NCBI RefSeq assembly: GCF_049065735.1
Contig: NZ_JBAKHD010000008.1
Span: 1-64,000 of the forward strand
DNA length: 64,000 nucleotides
Direction: 5' to 3'
From: Paramesorhizobium sp049065735
Lineage (GTDB): Bacteria; Pseudomonadota; Alphaproteobacteria; Rhizobiales; Rhizobiaceae
Shown: positions 43,491-52,674 of the stretch, piece by piece
Layout of the letters: every line of letters begins with the position of its first letter
Position numbering within the stretch: position 1 is the stretch's first letter
Program-made: the position numbers and the translations under genes
The notes under the pieces: generated by a model
What the model was told of the DNA's origin: nothing
Databases searched by the model: none
What the model saw: the letters and a program-made list of their open reading frames with translations, nothing else

Positions 43491-44432
43491 ATGCTCCGCT
43501 ATATCCTTCAACGTTTCATTGGCATGATCGTCGTGATGTTCCTGGTGGTGACGATCGTGTTCGTCATCGTCCGCGTCACGCCGGGCGATCCGGCAGCGGT
43601 GATGCTCGGGCCGGAGGCGACCGCTGCGGATATCGCGGCCCTGCGCGCACAGCTGGGGCTCGATCAGTCCATCCTGCTGCAATATGTCTACTACATCGGC
43701 AACCTGCTGCGGGGCGATCTGGGACAGTCCATCTTTCTGAACCAGCCGGTCCTTGAGGCGCTGGCGCAGCGCGCGGAACCGACCTTCTTCCTCACGATTT
43801 TCTCGCTCCTCATCGCCAGCGTCATTGCTATCCCCATCGGCGTCTATGCCGCGTATCGGCGCGGGTCGGTCTTTGATCAGGCGGCAACGGCGGTGGCGAT
43901 GCTGGCGGCGAGCATTCCGAGTTTCTGGCTCGGCCTGATCCTCATGCAGATCTTCGCCGTGCGGTTCGGACTGTTCCCCGTCTCCGGCTATGGCGGGCCG
44001 GGCACGTCACTGATGGAGCGTCTCGGCTATCTGGTCCTGCCCGCCTTCGCGCTCGGCATCGTCTCCTCGGCGCTGATCATGCGGTTTACCCGCGCCTCGA
44101 TGCTGGATGTGCTCGGCGACGATTACGTCCGCACCGCCCGGGCAAAGGGCGTCGATGAGCGCCGCGTCGTCCTGAAACACGCCTTCAAGAATGCGCTGAT
44201 CCCGATCCTCACCGTGCTCGGCCTGACGGCGGCGGTGCTCATCTCCGGCGCTGTCGTGACCGAGACGGTGTTTGGCCTTCCCGGCGTCGGGAGCCTTGTC
44301 GTCTCGGCGGTGTTGCGGCGCGATTATCCCGTTATCCAGGGCGCGCTGCTCATCATCGCGGCGCTCTACGTGCTCATCAATTTCGCCATCGACATGCTTT
44401 ATCTCGCCGTAGATCCAAGGGTGCGTTACTGA
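43491..44432 (+). CDS. Peptide-type ABC permease (DppB-like)
   Basis: 313 residues, six membrane segments. DppB features: LQRFIGMIVVMFLVVTIVF at the N-terminus, ARAKGVDERRVVLKHAFKNA as the ATPase contact loop, and ETVFGLPGVGSLVVSAV. No strong ribosome site is seen before the ATG. The last base overlaps the next start. Confidence 0.93.
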   Translation: MLRYILQRFIGMIVVMFLVVTIVFVIVRVTPGDPAAVMLGPEATAADIAALRAQLGLDQSILLQYVYYIGNLLRGDLGQSIFLNQPVLEALAQRAEPTFFLTIFSLLIASVIAIPIGVYAAYRRGSVFDQAATAVAMLAASIPSFWLGLILMQIFAVRFGLFPVSGYGGPGTSLMERLGYLVLPAFALGIVSSALIMRFTRASMLDVLGDDYVRTARAKGVDERRVVLKHAFKNALIPILTVLGLTAAVLISGAVVTETVFGLPGVGSLVVSAVLRRDYPVIQGALLIIAALYVLINFAIDMLYLAVDPRVRY

Positions 44433-45307
44433 TGACCGAAGTTACGGCCAATATTCCCGCACCGATCAGCGAGCGTTCCAAATTCCTGCGCGTGCTGATC
44501 CGGCGCAAGACCGTGCTGTTCGGACTCATCGTGCTCACAGTCTTTATTGCCCTTGCTGTCTTGGCGCCCCTGATCACGCCTTATGCGCCGGGCAAGCTCT
44601 CGGTCGTCAACCGGCTGAAGCCGCCCGGCATAACATGGTTCTTCGGCACGGACGAATTCGGGCGCGATGTGTTCTCGCGCACCATCTATGCGGCGCGCCT
44701 GTCGCTGCTTGTCGGCTTCGCGGTCGTGGTGCTTGCGTCGGTGATTGGCGTGACGCTCGGCATCCTCGCCGGCTTTTTCCAGAAGCTCGATGCGCCGATA
44801 ACCCGGCTCATCGACGCGATGATGGCCTTTCCCGATATCCTGCTCGCCATCGCGCTCGTTGCGGCGCTCGGTCCTTCGCTCACCACGGTCATCGTCGCGC
44901 TCAGCATCGTCTATGCACCCAGGCTCGCACGTGTCGTTCGCGCCTCGACGCTCGTCGTCCGCGAGCTTCCCTATGTTGAGGCCGCGACCTCGCTCGGCAT
45001 CTCCACGCCGCACATCATCACCAGGCACATATTGCGCAATCTGCTCTCGCCCATCCTGGTGCAGGGAACGTTCCTTTTCGCCAATGCCATGCTGGCGGAA
45101 GCGGGACTGTCCTTCCTCGGCCTCGGCGTCAGCCCTGAAGTGCCGACCTGGGGAACGATGATTGCCTCCGGCCGCCAATATATCGGTACGGCTGACTGGA
45201 TGACCCTCTTTCCCGGCATCGCCATCGTGCTTGCCGTGCTTTCCCTGCAGATGGTCGGCGACGGTTTCCGCGACCTTCTCGATCCCCGCCTCAGAAAGGA
45301 CCTTTGA
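44432..45307 (+). CDS. Peptide-type ABC permease (DppC-like)
   Basis: 291 residues. The DppC signature follows the first membrane helix (FFGTDEFGRDVFSRTIYAAR), then VEAATSLGISTPHIITRHI as the ATPase contact loop and EAGLSFLGLGVSPEVPTWG near the end. Partner of the preceding permease; the amidohydrolase gene starts three bases after its stop. Confidence 0.93.
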   Translation: MTEVTANIPAPISERSKFLRVLIRRKTVLFGLIVLTVFIALAVLAPLITPYAPGKLSVVNRLKPPGITWFFGTDEFGRDVFSRTIYAARLSLLVGFAVVVLASVIGVTLGILAGFFQKLDAPITRLIDAMMAFPDILLAIALVAALGPSLTTVIVALSIVYAPRLARVVRASTLVVRELPYVEAATSLGISTPHIITRHILRNLLSPILVQGTFLFANAMLAEAGLSFLGLGVSPEVPTWGTMIASGRQYIGTADWMTLFPGIAIVLAVLSLQMVGDGFRDLLDPRLRKDL

Positions 45308-45309
45308 TC

Positions 45310-46515
45310 ATGCCTGCCTCCTCCCAAGGGCGCTTGCTCATCACCAACGTCAAGCCGGTTTCGTTCGGCCCCGGCACCCCTGAATCCGCTATCGATATCC
45401 TCATCGATGCCGACGGCAACATCGCGGATTTCGGGCCGTCGCTCCATGTGGAAGGGGATATCATCAGGGTCGACGGCAAGGGCGCGTGGATTTCGCCCGG
45501 CTGGGTCGATCTGCACACCCATATCTGGCATGGCGGCACGGACATCTCGGTGCGCCCGCAAATGTGCGGGGCGGAACGCGGCGTGACCACCATTGTCGAT
45601 GCAGGTTCCGCCGGCGAAGCCAATTTCCACGGCTTTCGCGAATATATCATCGACCCCGCGCGTGAACGCATCAAGGCGTTTCTCAATCTGGGCTCCATCG
45701 GTCTTGTCGCCTGCAACCGCGTCAGTGAACTCAGCGACATCCGCTCCATCGACATCGACCGCACCGTCGCCTGCGTCAATGAGAACCGCGACCATATCGT
45801 CGGACTCAAAGTGCGGGCAAGCCACGTCATCACGGGATCCTGGGGCGTCACGCCCGTCAAGGTCGGCAAGAAGATCGCCAAGATCCTGAAGATACCGATG
45901 ATGGTTCATGTCGGCGAGCCGCCGGCGCTCTATGACGAGGTGCTGGAAATCCTCGGCCCCGGCGACATCATCACTCACTGTTTCAATGGCAAGACCGGCA
46001 GCAGCATCATCGAGGATGACGATCTCTTCGAACTGGCCGCGCGCTGCGCGGGCGAGGGGATACGGCTCGATATCGGCCATGGCGGCGCGTCATTCTCCTT
46101 CCGCGTCGCGGAAGTGGCGATCGCGCGGGGCCTGCTGCCCTTTTCGATCTCGACGGACATTCATCTGCGCAGCCTGAACTTCGCCGTCTGGGACCTCGCC
46201 ACAACCATGTCGAAGCTGCTGAGCGTCGGCATGCCGTTTGAGAAAGTGGTGGAAGCGGTGACGCTCTCTCCCGCCTCGGCCATCGGCCTGCCCACGGACA
46301 ATCTGCTCGCCGTTGGGACGCGCGCTGACTTCACCATTTTCGAGCTTGGCGATGCCGATCTCAAGGTTATCGACTCCATGGGCTACGAGGCGACGCTCGA
46401 CAAATTGTTCGAGCCGCGCTGGGCGATCCTCGGCAACGAACCCGTCGCCGCCAGCCGCTACCAGCCGGAAAAGCCCGAAACCTCAGGCGCCATCGCGTCT
46501 TATTCCTATCGCTGA
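45310..46515 (+). CDS. COG3964 amidohydrolase (N-acyl/O-acyl deacylase, dihydroorotase-like)
   Basis: About 401 residues with a TIM-barrel metal hydrolase pattern: HxH as DLHTHIWHGG, a metal-bridging lysine probably in VGLKVRASH, His in MMVHVGEPP, His in ITHCFNGK and Asp in ISTDIHLRS. The best match is the COG3964 group often misannotated as dihydroorotase; characterised members from Agrobacterium and Ochrobactrum (Atu3266, Oant2987) hydrolyse acetyl-(R)-mandelate and similar acylated hydroxy or amino acids, as I recall. ATG 45310 with AAGGA upstream; a TTG six bases earlier is the alternative. It would deacylate the imported compound. Confidence 0.87.
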   Translation: MPASSQGRLLITNVKPVSFGPGTPESAIDILIDADGNIADFGPSLHVEGDIIRVDGKGAWISPGWVDLHTHIWHGGTDISVRPQMCGAERGVTTIVDAGSAGEANFHGFREYIIDPARERIKAFLNLGSIGLVACNRVSELSDIRSIDIDRTVACVNENRDHIVGLKVRASHVITGSWGVTPVKVGKKIAKILKIPMMVHVGEPPALYDEVLEILGPGDIITHCFNGKTGSSIIEDDDLFELAARCAGEGIRLDIGHGGASFSFRVAEVAIARGLLPFSISTDIHLRSLNFAVWDLATTMSKLLSVGMPFEKVVEAVTLSPASAIGLPTDNLLAVGTRADFTIFELGDADLKVIDSMGYEATLDKLFEPRWAILGNEPVAASRYQPEKPETSGAIASYSYR

Positions 46516-46525
46516 GGACCAAGCC

Positions 46526-47023
46526 TTGAGCCATCTTTCAAGCCCGGCGCTCGAAGCCGCTTCTTCTCCCTATGACCGCCTCAAGGCGCTGAACATCGTC
46601 CTGCCGCCCGCACCGAGCCCGATCGCCAATTTCGTGACCCATATACAGGAAGGCAAAATGCTCTATTTGTCAGGGCAGGGGCCACGCGAGGACGACGGCT
46701 TCATGCATACCGGCAAGGTCGGCGGCGCCGTCAGCGTCGAAGATGCTTATAGGCACGCTCGTCTCACCGGCATCAATCTGCTTGCGGTGATGCAGGCCGC
46801 TTTGGGTGATCTGAGAAGGGTGAAACGGGTGGTAAAGCTCCTCGGCATGGTCAATGCCGTGCCTGACTTCACCGACCATCCGCAGGTCATCAACGGCTGC
46901 TCCGACCTGCTCATCGACGTGTTCGGCGAAATCGGCAACCACGCCCGCTCCGCCGTCGGTTTCGGTTCGCTGCCGGGCAACATCACCGTCGAAATCGAAG
47001 CGATCATCGCAGTGAAGGATTGA
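46526..47023 (+). CDS. RidA/YjgF-family protein
   Basis: About 165 residues from a TTG with GAGGA seven bases upstream. The conserved parts are YLSGQGPREDDGFMHTGKVGG, NLLAVMQAALGDLRRVKRV and ARSAVGFGSLPGNITVEIEA, which contains the usual Arg-Ser-Ala-Val segment. RidA proteins hydrolyse reactive enamine/imine intermediates released by PLP enzymes, in keeping with the SelA-like PLP enzyme at 47935. It lies 10 bases after the amidohydrolase and ends close to the convergent iclR-type gene. Confidence 0.88.
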   Translation: MSHLSSPALEAASSPYDRLKALNIVLPPAPSPIANFVTHIQEGKMLYLSGQGPREDDGFMHTGKVGGAVSVEDAYRHARLTGINLLAVMQAALGDLRRVKRVVKLLGMVNAVPDFTDHPQVINGCSDLLIDVFGEIGNHARSAVGFGSLPGNITVEIEAIIAVKD

Positions 47024-47025
47024 GA

Positions 47026-47838
47026 TCAGGAATGGCCGCGCCAGCCCATCACGGTTTCGATCCGCTCCGCGGCGGCTTTGACCTCATCCGCATAGCGGCC
47101 GGGATTGTCTGTGATCTTCTGCTCCGGAAGGACGATGGAGATCGTGGCGATGCACGCGCCCTTGTCGTCGCAAATGGGCGAGGCGACACAGGCAACGGCA
47201 TAATCGGATTCGCCGGCCTGGATGGAAATGCGCGCCTCGAGCGCTTCTTTCGCCGAGGCGGAGAGGGCGGCCGGATCGACCACCGCCCGGCCGGTCGGCG
47301 AGGATCTGGCGCAATGCTCGAACAGGGCCAGCCTTTCATGCTCCGGCAGATGACCGGCGAGAAGGCGTCCCGACGCCGTCCAGTTGAGGGGAACGCGCGT
47401 GCCGACGCGCGATGTCACCTGGAAATGACCGGGACCATCGGCCATGGCGAGCACGATCATATGGTCGCCCTCGCGCCCGCACACCTGCACCGTCTCGCCC
47501 GAAATGCGGCTGAGATTATGCATCTCATGCGTGGCGACGTTGAGAAAGTCCAGCGAGCGGGCATAGGCAAGGCCATAGTGATAAAGCCGGGCGCCGAGCC
47601 AGACCGTGCCGTCGCTATTGTTGCGCGACAGAAGGTTCTTCTCCACGAGATCGTCGATAATCACATAGACGGTGGAAAGCGGCGCTTCGATCGCCTTGGC
47701 GATGGCATAGGCGCCAGCGGGATTTCCCGTTTCATAGAGATAGTCGAGCACCTGAAGGGCGCGGTCCATGCCGCTGACGCGCGAGCGTTTCGCAATCGCC
47801 GCGCGTGGCTGATCCATGTCCGATGTCTTCGCGTCCAC
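47026..47838 (-). CDS. IclR-family transcriptional regulator
   Basis: 270 residues from a GTG with AGGAG seven bases upstream; ATG 47817 is an alternative. The N-terminal winged helix is MDRALQVLDYLYETGNPAGA plus APLSTVYVIIDDLVEKNLL; the C-terminal effector domain has VPLNWTASGRLLAGHLPEHE and YAVACVASPICDDKG. It is divergent from the SelA-like gene and probably governs the whole ABC/deacylase set on both sides. See the two A+T-rich candidate operators at 41847 and 47873. Confidence 0.92.
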   Translation of the reverse strand: MDAKTSDMDQPRAAIAKRSRVSGMDRALQVLDYLYETGNPAGAYAIAKAIEAPLSTVYVIIDDLVEKNLLSRNNSDGTVWLGARLYHYGLAYARSLDFLNVATHEMHNLSRISGETVQVCGREGDHMIVLAMADGPGHFQVTSRVGTRVPLNWTASGRLLAGHLPEHERLALFEHCARSSPTGRAVVDPAALSASAKEALEARISIQAGESDYAVACVASPICDDKGACIATISIVLPEQKITDNPGRYADEVKAAAERIETVMGWRGHS

Positions 47839-47872
47839 TTTCGGGCTCCTGCAATGCCGGTAAGGTCTTTCG

Positions 47873-47893
47873 ATTCCCTATTACATTATAATG
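47873..47893. promoter_or_regulatory. Candidate IclR operator in the divergent promoter region
   Basis: ATTCCCTATTACATTATAATG, ending in the perfect 10-bp palindrome CATTATAATG (47884-47893), lies between the iclR-type gene and the SelA-like gene. The ATTCC-TATTA part recurs in the candidate operator at 41847. Confidence 0.4.
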
Positions 47894-47934
47894 GCACATA
47901 GGCCAATAAACTGGAACCTCACGAGGAGAATAAC

Positions 47935-49146
47935 ATGGCCGATTCACTTCCCCCTTTCGACATACGCGCAGAGCGCGGCCTGCGGCCCGTCATCAACGTA
48001 TCGGGCACGATGACCGCGCTCGGCGCATCCATCGTGGTGCCGGAGGCTATCGCCGCCATGAGCGCCATTCTGCCGCAATTCGTGGAGATCAACGATCTGC
48101 ACAAGAAGGCAAGCCCGGTCATCGCGAGACTGACCGGCGGCGAGGCGGGTTTCGTTACCGCCTCCTGCTCGGCGGGCATCACGCTTGCCGTCGCGGGGAC
48201 GATGACAGGCGACGATCTCTTCGCCATCGAACGGCTGCCGGATGCGACGGGGCTGAAGAACGAAGTCATCGTCCAGACCGGCCATGTCGTCAGTTATGGC
48301 GCGCCGGTGGATCAGGCGATCCGTCTGGCGGGCGCCAAGGCGGTGCTTATCGGCCAGGCCACCTCCTGCTATCCCTATCATCTCGACGGGGCGATCAATG
48401 AGCGGACGGCGGCGGCGGTCTTCGTTGTCTCGCACCATACGGTGCAGTATGGCCTCATTGCGCTGAAGGCATTTGCCGAAATCTGCCATGCGCGGGGCGT
48501 GCCTGTCATCGTCGATGCTGCGTCGGAATATGACCTGAAGACCTTCCTCGCTGACGGCGCCGACCTTGCGCTCTATTCGTCGCACAAATTCCTCGGCGGC
48601 CCGACCGGGGGCATCGTTGCCGGGCGCAAGGATCTGGTTCGCAGCGCTTTCCTGCAGAATATGGGCATTGGCCGCGGCATGAAGGTCGGCAAGGAAAGCA
48701 TCCTCGGCACCATCGCGGCGCTGGAAGCCTGGGAAAAACGCGACCATGCCGCCATTCGCGAGAAGGAAACCGGCTACCTCAATCTATGGAAAGAGACGCT
48801 GGCGGATAGACCGGGTGTCACCGTCCAGATCGAGCCGGACCCCACTCACAATCCCCTCGATCGCCTGAGGGTGACGATAAACCCGCAGGAGGCTCACATT
48901 ACCGCATGGGACCTCGCCGATGCGCTGGCGCGGGGCGTGCCGCCGGTCATCGTGCGCGACCACGAGGCGGAACATGGCTATTTCTACATGGACCCCTGCA
49001 ATCTGCATCCGGGTGAGGAGAGAATCGTGGCGCGCCGCCTTGAGGAAGAGCTCTCCAAGGCCCGCGCCTCCAACGAGATCATCGCCTCGCCACTCGAGGA
49101 ACGCTATGCGCGCCGCATCGCCGGCCTGATGCGCTGGCCGGATTGA
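47935..49146 (+). CDS. SelA-like PLP-dependent enzyme (DgaE-type ammonia-lyase/aldolase group)
   Basis: 403 residues of the fold-type I PLP family. The PLP lysine is in LYSSHKFLGGPTGGIVAGRK and the cofactor aspartate in VPVIVDAASEYDLK. The N-terminus (ERGLRPVINVSGTMTALGAS) is typical of the SelA-like group that includes D-glucosaminate-6-phosphate ammonia-lyase, not true selenocysteine synthases. AGGAG precedes the ATG. It probably acts on the deacylated amino acid produced by the amidohydrolase; the exact reaction is unknown. Confidence 0.87.
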   Translation: MADSLPPFDIRAERGLRPVINVSGTMTALGASIVVPEAIAAMSAILPQFVEINDLHKKASPVIARLTGGEAGFVTASCSAGITLAVAGTMTGDDLFAIERLPDATGLKNEVIVQTGHVVSYGAPVDQAIRLAGAKAVLIGQATSCYPYHLDGAINERTAAAVFVVSHHTVQYGLIALKAFAEICHARGVPVIVDAASEYDLKTFLADGADLALYSSHKFLGGPTGGIVAGRKDLVRSAFLQNMGIGRGMKVGKESILGTIAALEAWEKRDHAAIREKETGYLNLWKETLADRPGVTVQIEPDPTHNPLDRLRVTINPQEAHITAWDLADALARGVPPVIVRDHEAEHGYFYMDPCNLHPGEERIVARRLEEELSKARASNEIIASPLEERYARRIAGLMRWPD

Positions 49147-49156
49147 GGAGAGATCA

Positions 49157-50971
49157 ATGGAAAAGGCCGCCGCTCCTGTCCTGTCGGTTTCGAACCTGAC
49201 CACATCCTTCCTCGCCGATGGGCGGTGGCGGCCGGTCGTGCGCAATGTCTCGTTCGACGTCGGACCCGGCGAAACCGTGGCTGTTGTCGGTGAATCCGGG
49301 TCCGGCAAGAGCGTGACCTCGCTCTCGATCATGCGGCTTTTGCCTAGAGATAAGAGCCGCATCGAGGGCAGGATCATGCTTGATGGCAAGGATATTCTCG
49401 CCCTGCCGGACAGGCAGATGCGCCATGTGCGCGGCAATGATGTCGCCATGATCTTCCAGGAGCCGATAACCAGCCTCAACCCGCTGTTCACCGTGGGGCA
49501 GCAGATCAGCGAGGCGCTACTGTGTCACCAGACTATTTCGCGGGCGGAGGCGAGGGCCGAAACCATCCGGCTTCTGGAAAAGGTGCGCATTCCGGAAGCC
49601 AGAGCGCGGTTCGATGAATATCCGCACCGCTTTTCAGGCGGCATGCGCCAGCGGGTGATGATCGCGATGGCGCTGGCGAGCAAGCCGAAGCTGCTGATCG
49701 CCGACGAGCCGACAACTGCGCTCGATGTGACCATCCAGGGCCAGATCCTCGATCTCATCAAGGTTCTTCAGGAGGAAGAGGGGACATCCGTTCTCTTTAT
49801 CACCCATGACATGGGCGTCGTCGCCGAAATCGCCGACCGGACGGTGGTGATGTATAATGGCGAGGCGGTGGAGACCGGCGCGACGGAAGATATCTTCGCG
49901 CGGCCGCGCCACCCCTATACCCGCTCCCTGCTATCAGCCGTTCCGGTACTGGGCTCGATGCAGGGCCATGCGCGGCCCCTGCGCTTTCCGGTTGTCGACC
50001 GTGCCACGGGCACATCAGACACGCCCAAGGAAGCTGCCGATACAGTGCAGACGGACAAACGGCCGCTCCTCGAAGTGCGCAATCTCACCACGCGCTTCGA
50101 TATACATTCAGGAATGTTCGGCCAGCTTGAGGGGCGCGTCCACGCGGTCGAAAACCTCTCCTTCACCCTCCAGCCGGGCGAGACCCTGTCGCTCGTCGGC
50201 GAATCCGGCTGCGGCAAATCCACGACCGGACGCTCCATCATGGGGCTGGTCAAGGCGCAGCAGGGCGAGGTTCTGCTGAATGGCCGGAACGTGCTGGCCA
50301 TGGACAAGCATGAGCTGCGCGACATGCGTCGCACCATGCAGATGATCTTTCAGGACCCGTTCGCCAGTCTCAATCCGCGCATGACGGTTGGCGCGGCGAT
50401 TGCAGAGCCCTATCTCGAACATAAGCTGGGCACCCGCGCTCAGGCGAGCTCGCGTGTCGCCGAGCTTCTGGAGCGCGTCGGGCTCACGGCGGATATGGCC
50501 AGCCGCTATCCGCATGAATTCTCCGGCGGACAGCGCCAGCGCATCTGCATCGCGCGGGCGCTGGCGCTCGATCCGAAAATCATCGTGGCGGACGAATCGG
50601 TTTCCGCGCTCGATGTGTCGATCAAGGCGCAGGTCATCAACCTGCTGCTCGACCTGCAGGCAAGCCTCAACCTCGCCTATCTCTTCATTTCGCATGATAT
50701 TGCCGTGGTGGAGCGGGTCAGCCACCGGGTTGCGGTCATGTATCTGGGCGAGATCGTCGAAATCGGGCCGCGCGCGGCGATCTTCGAGAATCCGCAACAT
50801 CCCTATACGAAGAAGCTGCTGTCCGCGGTTCCAGTGCCCGACCCTTCCCGCCGCGGCTTGAAGCGCCCGGTCTCCAATGACGAAATCAAAAGCCCGGTGC
50901 GCCCGCCCGACTTTGTCGCTCCTGTCAGGCAATATGCGGAAGTAACCGGCGGCCATCTGGTTCAGATGTAG
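49157..50971 (+). CDS. Fused double ATPase of the peptide-type ABC transporter (DppD-DppF)
   Basis: 604 residues carrying two complete nucleotide-binding domains. The first has Walker A GESGSGKSV, signature FSGGMRQRVMIAMAL and Walker B LLIADEPTTALD. The second has Walker A GESGCGKST, signature FSGGQRQRICIARAL and Walker B IIVADESVSALD. Each ends with the oligopeptide C-terminal region (PRHPYTRSLLSAVP and PQHPYTKKLLSAVP). It powers the permeases encoded at 43491-45307 though separated from them by the regulator. GAGGAG stands before the ATG. It ends 12 bases from the convergent cupin gene. Confidence 0.94.
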   Translation: MEKAAAPVLSVSNLTTSFLADGRWRPVVRNVSFDVGPGETVAVVGESGSGKSVTSLSIMRLLPRDKSRIEGRIMLDGKDILALPDRQMRHVRGNDVAMIFQEPITSLNPLFTVGQQISEALLCHQTISRAEARAETIRLLEKVRIPEARARFDEYPHRFSGGMRQRVMIAMALASKPKLLIADEPTTALDVTIQGQILDLIKVLQEEEGTSVLFITHDMGVVAEIADRTVVMYNGEAVETGATEDIFARPRHPYTRSLLSAVPVLGSMQGHARPLRFPVVDRATGTSDTPKEAADTVQTDKRPLLEVRNLTTRFDIHSGMFGQLEGRVHAVENLSFTLQPGETLSLVGESGCGKSTTGRSIMGLVKAQQGEVLLNGRNVLAMDKHELRDMRRTMQMIFQDPFASLNPRMTVGAAIAEPYLEHKLGTRAQASSRVAELLERVGLTADMASRYPHEFSGGQRQRICIARALALDPKIIVADESVSALDVSIKAQVINLLLDLQASLNLAYLFISHDIAVVERVSHRVAVMYLGEIVEIGPRAAIFENPQHPYTKKLLSAVPVPDPSRRGLKRPVSNDEIKSPVRPPDFVAPVRQYAEVTGGHLVQM

Positions 50972-50982
50972 AACGGCATATT

Positions 50983-51402
50983 TTATGCGGGCCTCGGTTC
51001 GCTCATCTCGAACTGGGCGAAATCGAAGCCGGGAGCGACGGTGCAGCCGACGAGCGTCCACGCGCCAAGGCTTCTGGCTGTCTGCCACCAGCCCGCCGGA
51101 ACCACGCCCTGCGGGCGCTCGCCTTTTTTAAGGTCGAGGCCAAGATGGAGCGTCTGCCTGTCGCTGCCATCCGATATCGTCAGTTCGAGCGGACTGCCGC
51201 CATACCAATGCCAAACCTCCGCCGCGTCCTTCACCCGGTGCCAGGCGGAAACCTGCCCGGCCTCGAGCAGGAAATAGATGGCGGTCGAATGGCCGCGCCC
51301 GCCGGTGGCGGCGTTGTCGCGGAAAGTCTCCACAAACCACCCGCCTTCCGGATGCGGCTGCATGGCAAGCGTCGTGCGTATCTCTTCGGGCGTCGTCGTC
51401 AT
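50983..51402 (-). CDS. Cupin-family protein (DUF985)
   Basis: 139 residues of the DUF985 cupin group: MQPHPEGGWFVETFRD at the start, STAIYFLLEAGQVSAWHRV, EVWHWYGGSPLELTI and VPAGWWQTARSLG. A single small beta-barrel; homologues are of unknown or sugar-isomerase-like function. It stands alone, converging on the ABC ATPase gene. Confidence 0.85.
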   Translation of the reverse strand: MTTTPEEIRTTLAMQPHPEGGWFVETFRDNAATGGRGHSTAIYFLLEAGQVSAWHRVKDAAEVWHWYGGSPLELTISDGSDRQTLHLGLDLKKGERPQGVVPAGWWQTARSLGAWTLVGCTVAPGFDFAQFEMSEPRPA

Positions 51403-51968
51403 GGGAGGGGCTCGTCTCTATAGATGGGCCCGCATTCTAGCCGCGTATCAGTCGATTCGGCAAATATCCCCCAGACTTGCCTGCGCAATGGGCTCGTTCA
51501 TTCGCTGCTTGAATATAGGACGCTAAGTATAGAATTTCTCTAAAAAAATGGTCAGCAAGGATGCATACAGGCTGGGACCAGCAATCCATGCTGACCTAAT
51601 GAGGATGGGTAGATGGATGCATACTTCGCCCTAGACAGGGAATTCGTTCATACATCCTCGGTACGTCTCGCAAGCCGTTCCTATTGTGTCAGCAGTCTTC
51701 GTTCTCGCAAGACGCAGGCGACGGCCAACGATGTTTTCTGCCAAGTGCTTGTTGAATGTTGATGAGATCATTTTTTCCTCCATTGCCATCCCTACCAGAG
51801 GGGGCGGTCGTTAACTTCCCCCTCAAAGCAGTCCGAACGATGGAAATTCAGTGATTCTATGATGGCGTAACGGACTGGAATTGAGCCATTATGCAGAAAG
51901 TGCATAGAGCAACCTGCAAATCCCAACTGGAGCGAGTGGCGACAAACAATTGAGTTTATAGAGAAAAC
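51403..51968. other. 566-base gene-free region beside tRNA-Thr
   Basis: No gene, remnant or repeat could be recognised. It directly adjoins the 3' end of the tRNA-Thr gene, a place where integrative elements often insert, but no integrase remnant or copy of the tRNA end was found within it. Confidence 0.4.
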
Positions 51969-52043
<75 letters not shown>

Positions 52044-52294
52044 ATCTGGGCAAGTCCGGGAAAAACGAAGCGCCTCAGTGGGGCAATCAGTCCACTGGAC
52101 TGATTGTTATTCCCGCTCCGCTCCGTCCGGGCTTGCGTGAGATAAAACTCACAGCGAATGCGGCGGCTTTTGCCACAACATTCCGCAAACCGCAAGCAAG
52201 CAATCGAGATTATTTTCGTGTCGCGCGCAACTTCTCCACAGGCAGCGCCGGGGCCGCTTTCCCTCTGGCCAATCCTATAGTAATAGCTAGCGGA

Positions 52295-52507
52295 ATGACG
52301 GAGAGTTCCAGACAGTCCGATCCTGATTCCGGGGGCCGCAAGGGCGGAGACCGCAAGCAGCGGCTTTCCGAGCAATTGCGGGCGAATCTCGCACGCCGCA
52401 AGGCGCAGGCGCGCGCACGCCGCGCCGGCGATGCGGATGACAGGAATGAAGGCATCGAGATTGTTTCGGATTCCGTCAATAAACCGTCAAGGACCGATGT
52501 GGGATAA
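52295..52507 (+). CDS. Small charged protein before murA
   Basis: About 70 residues, mostly charged and helical: KGGDRKQRLSEQLRANLARR followed by an Arg/Ala-rich stretch. Small proteins with a KRLSEQLRANLxRRKAQ-like centre precede murA in many rhizobial genomes. No catalytic motif. The frame is open upstream to 51971 but that part crosses the tRNA gene. The ribosome site is weak (GCGGA). Function unknown. Confidence 0.6.
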   Translation: MTESSRQSDPDSGGRKGGDRKQRLSEQLRANLARRKAQARARRAGDADDRNEGIEIVSDSVNKPSRTDVG

Positions 52508-52674
52508 TGCACACGCGTCAGTAATGTGTGTGCAATGAATAGCGTTCGGGGCTTTCCCCGGCGCTGCTCATCCGGTGCCACAACCCGGAAGGCCGCCAGG
52601 CTTTGCGGCTGGGTCGTGTGCGGAAAAACAACCTGGATAAACGGGGCTCTTGATCCCCGTGAAAGTGGACAGAC

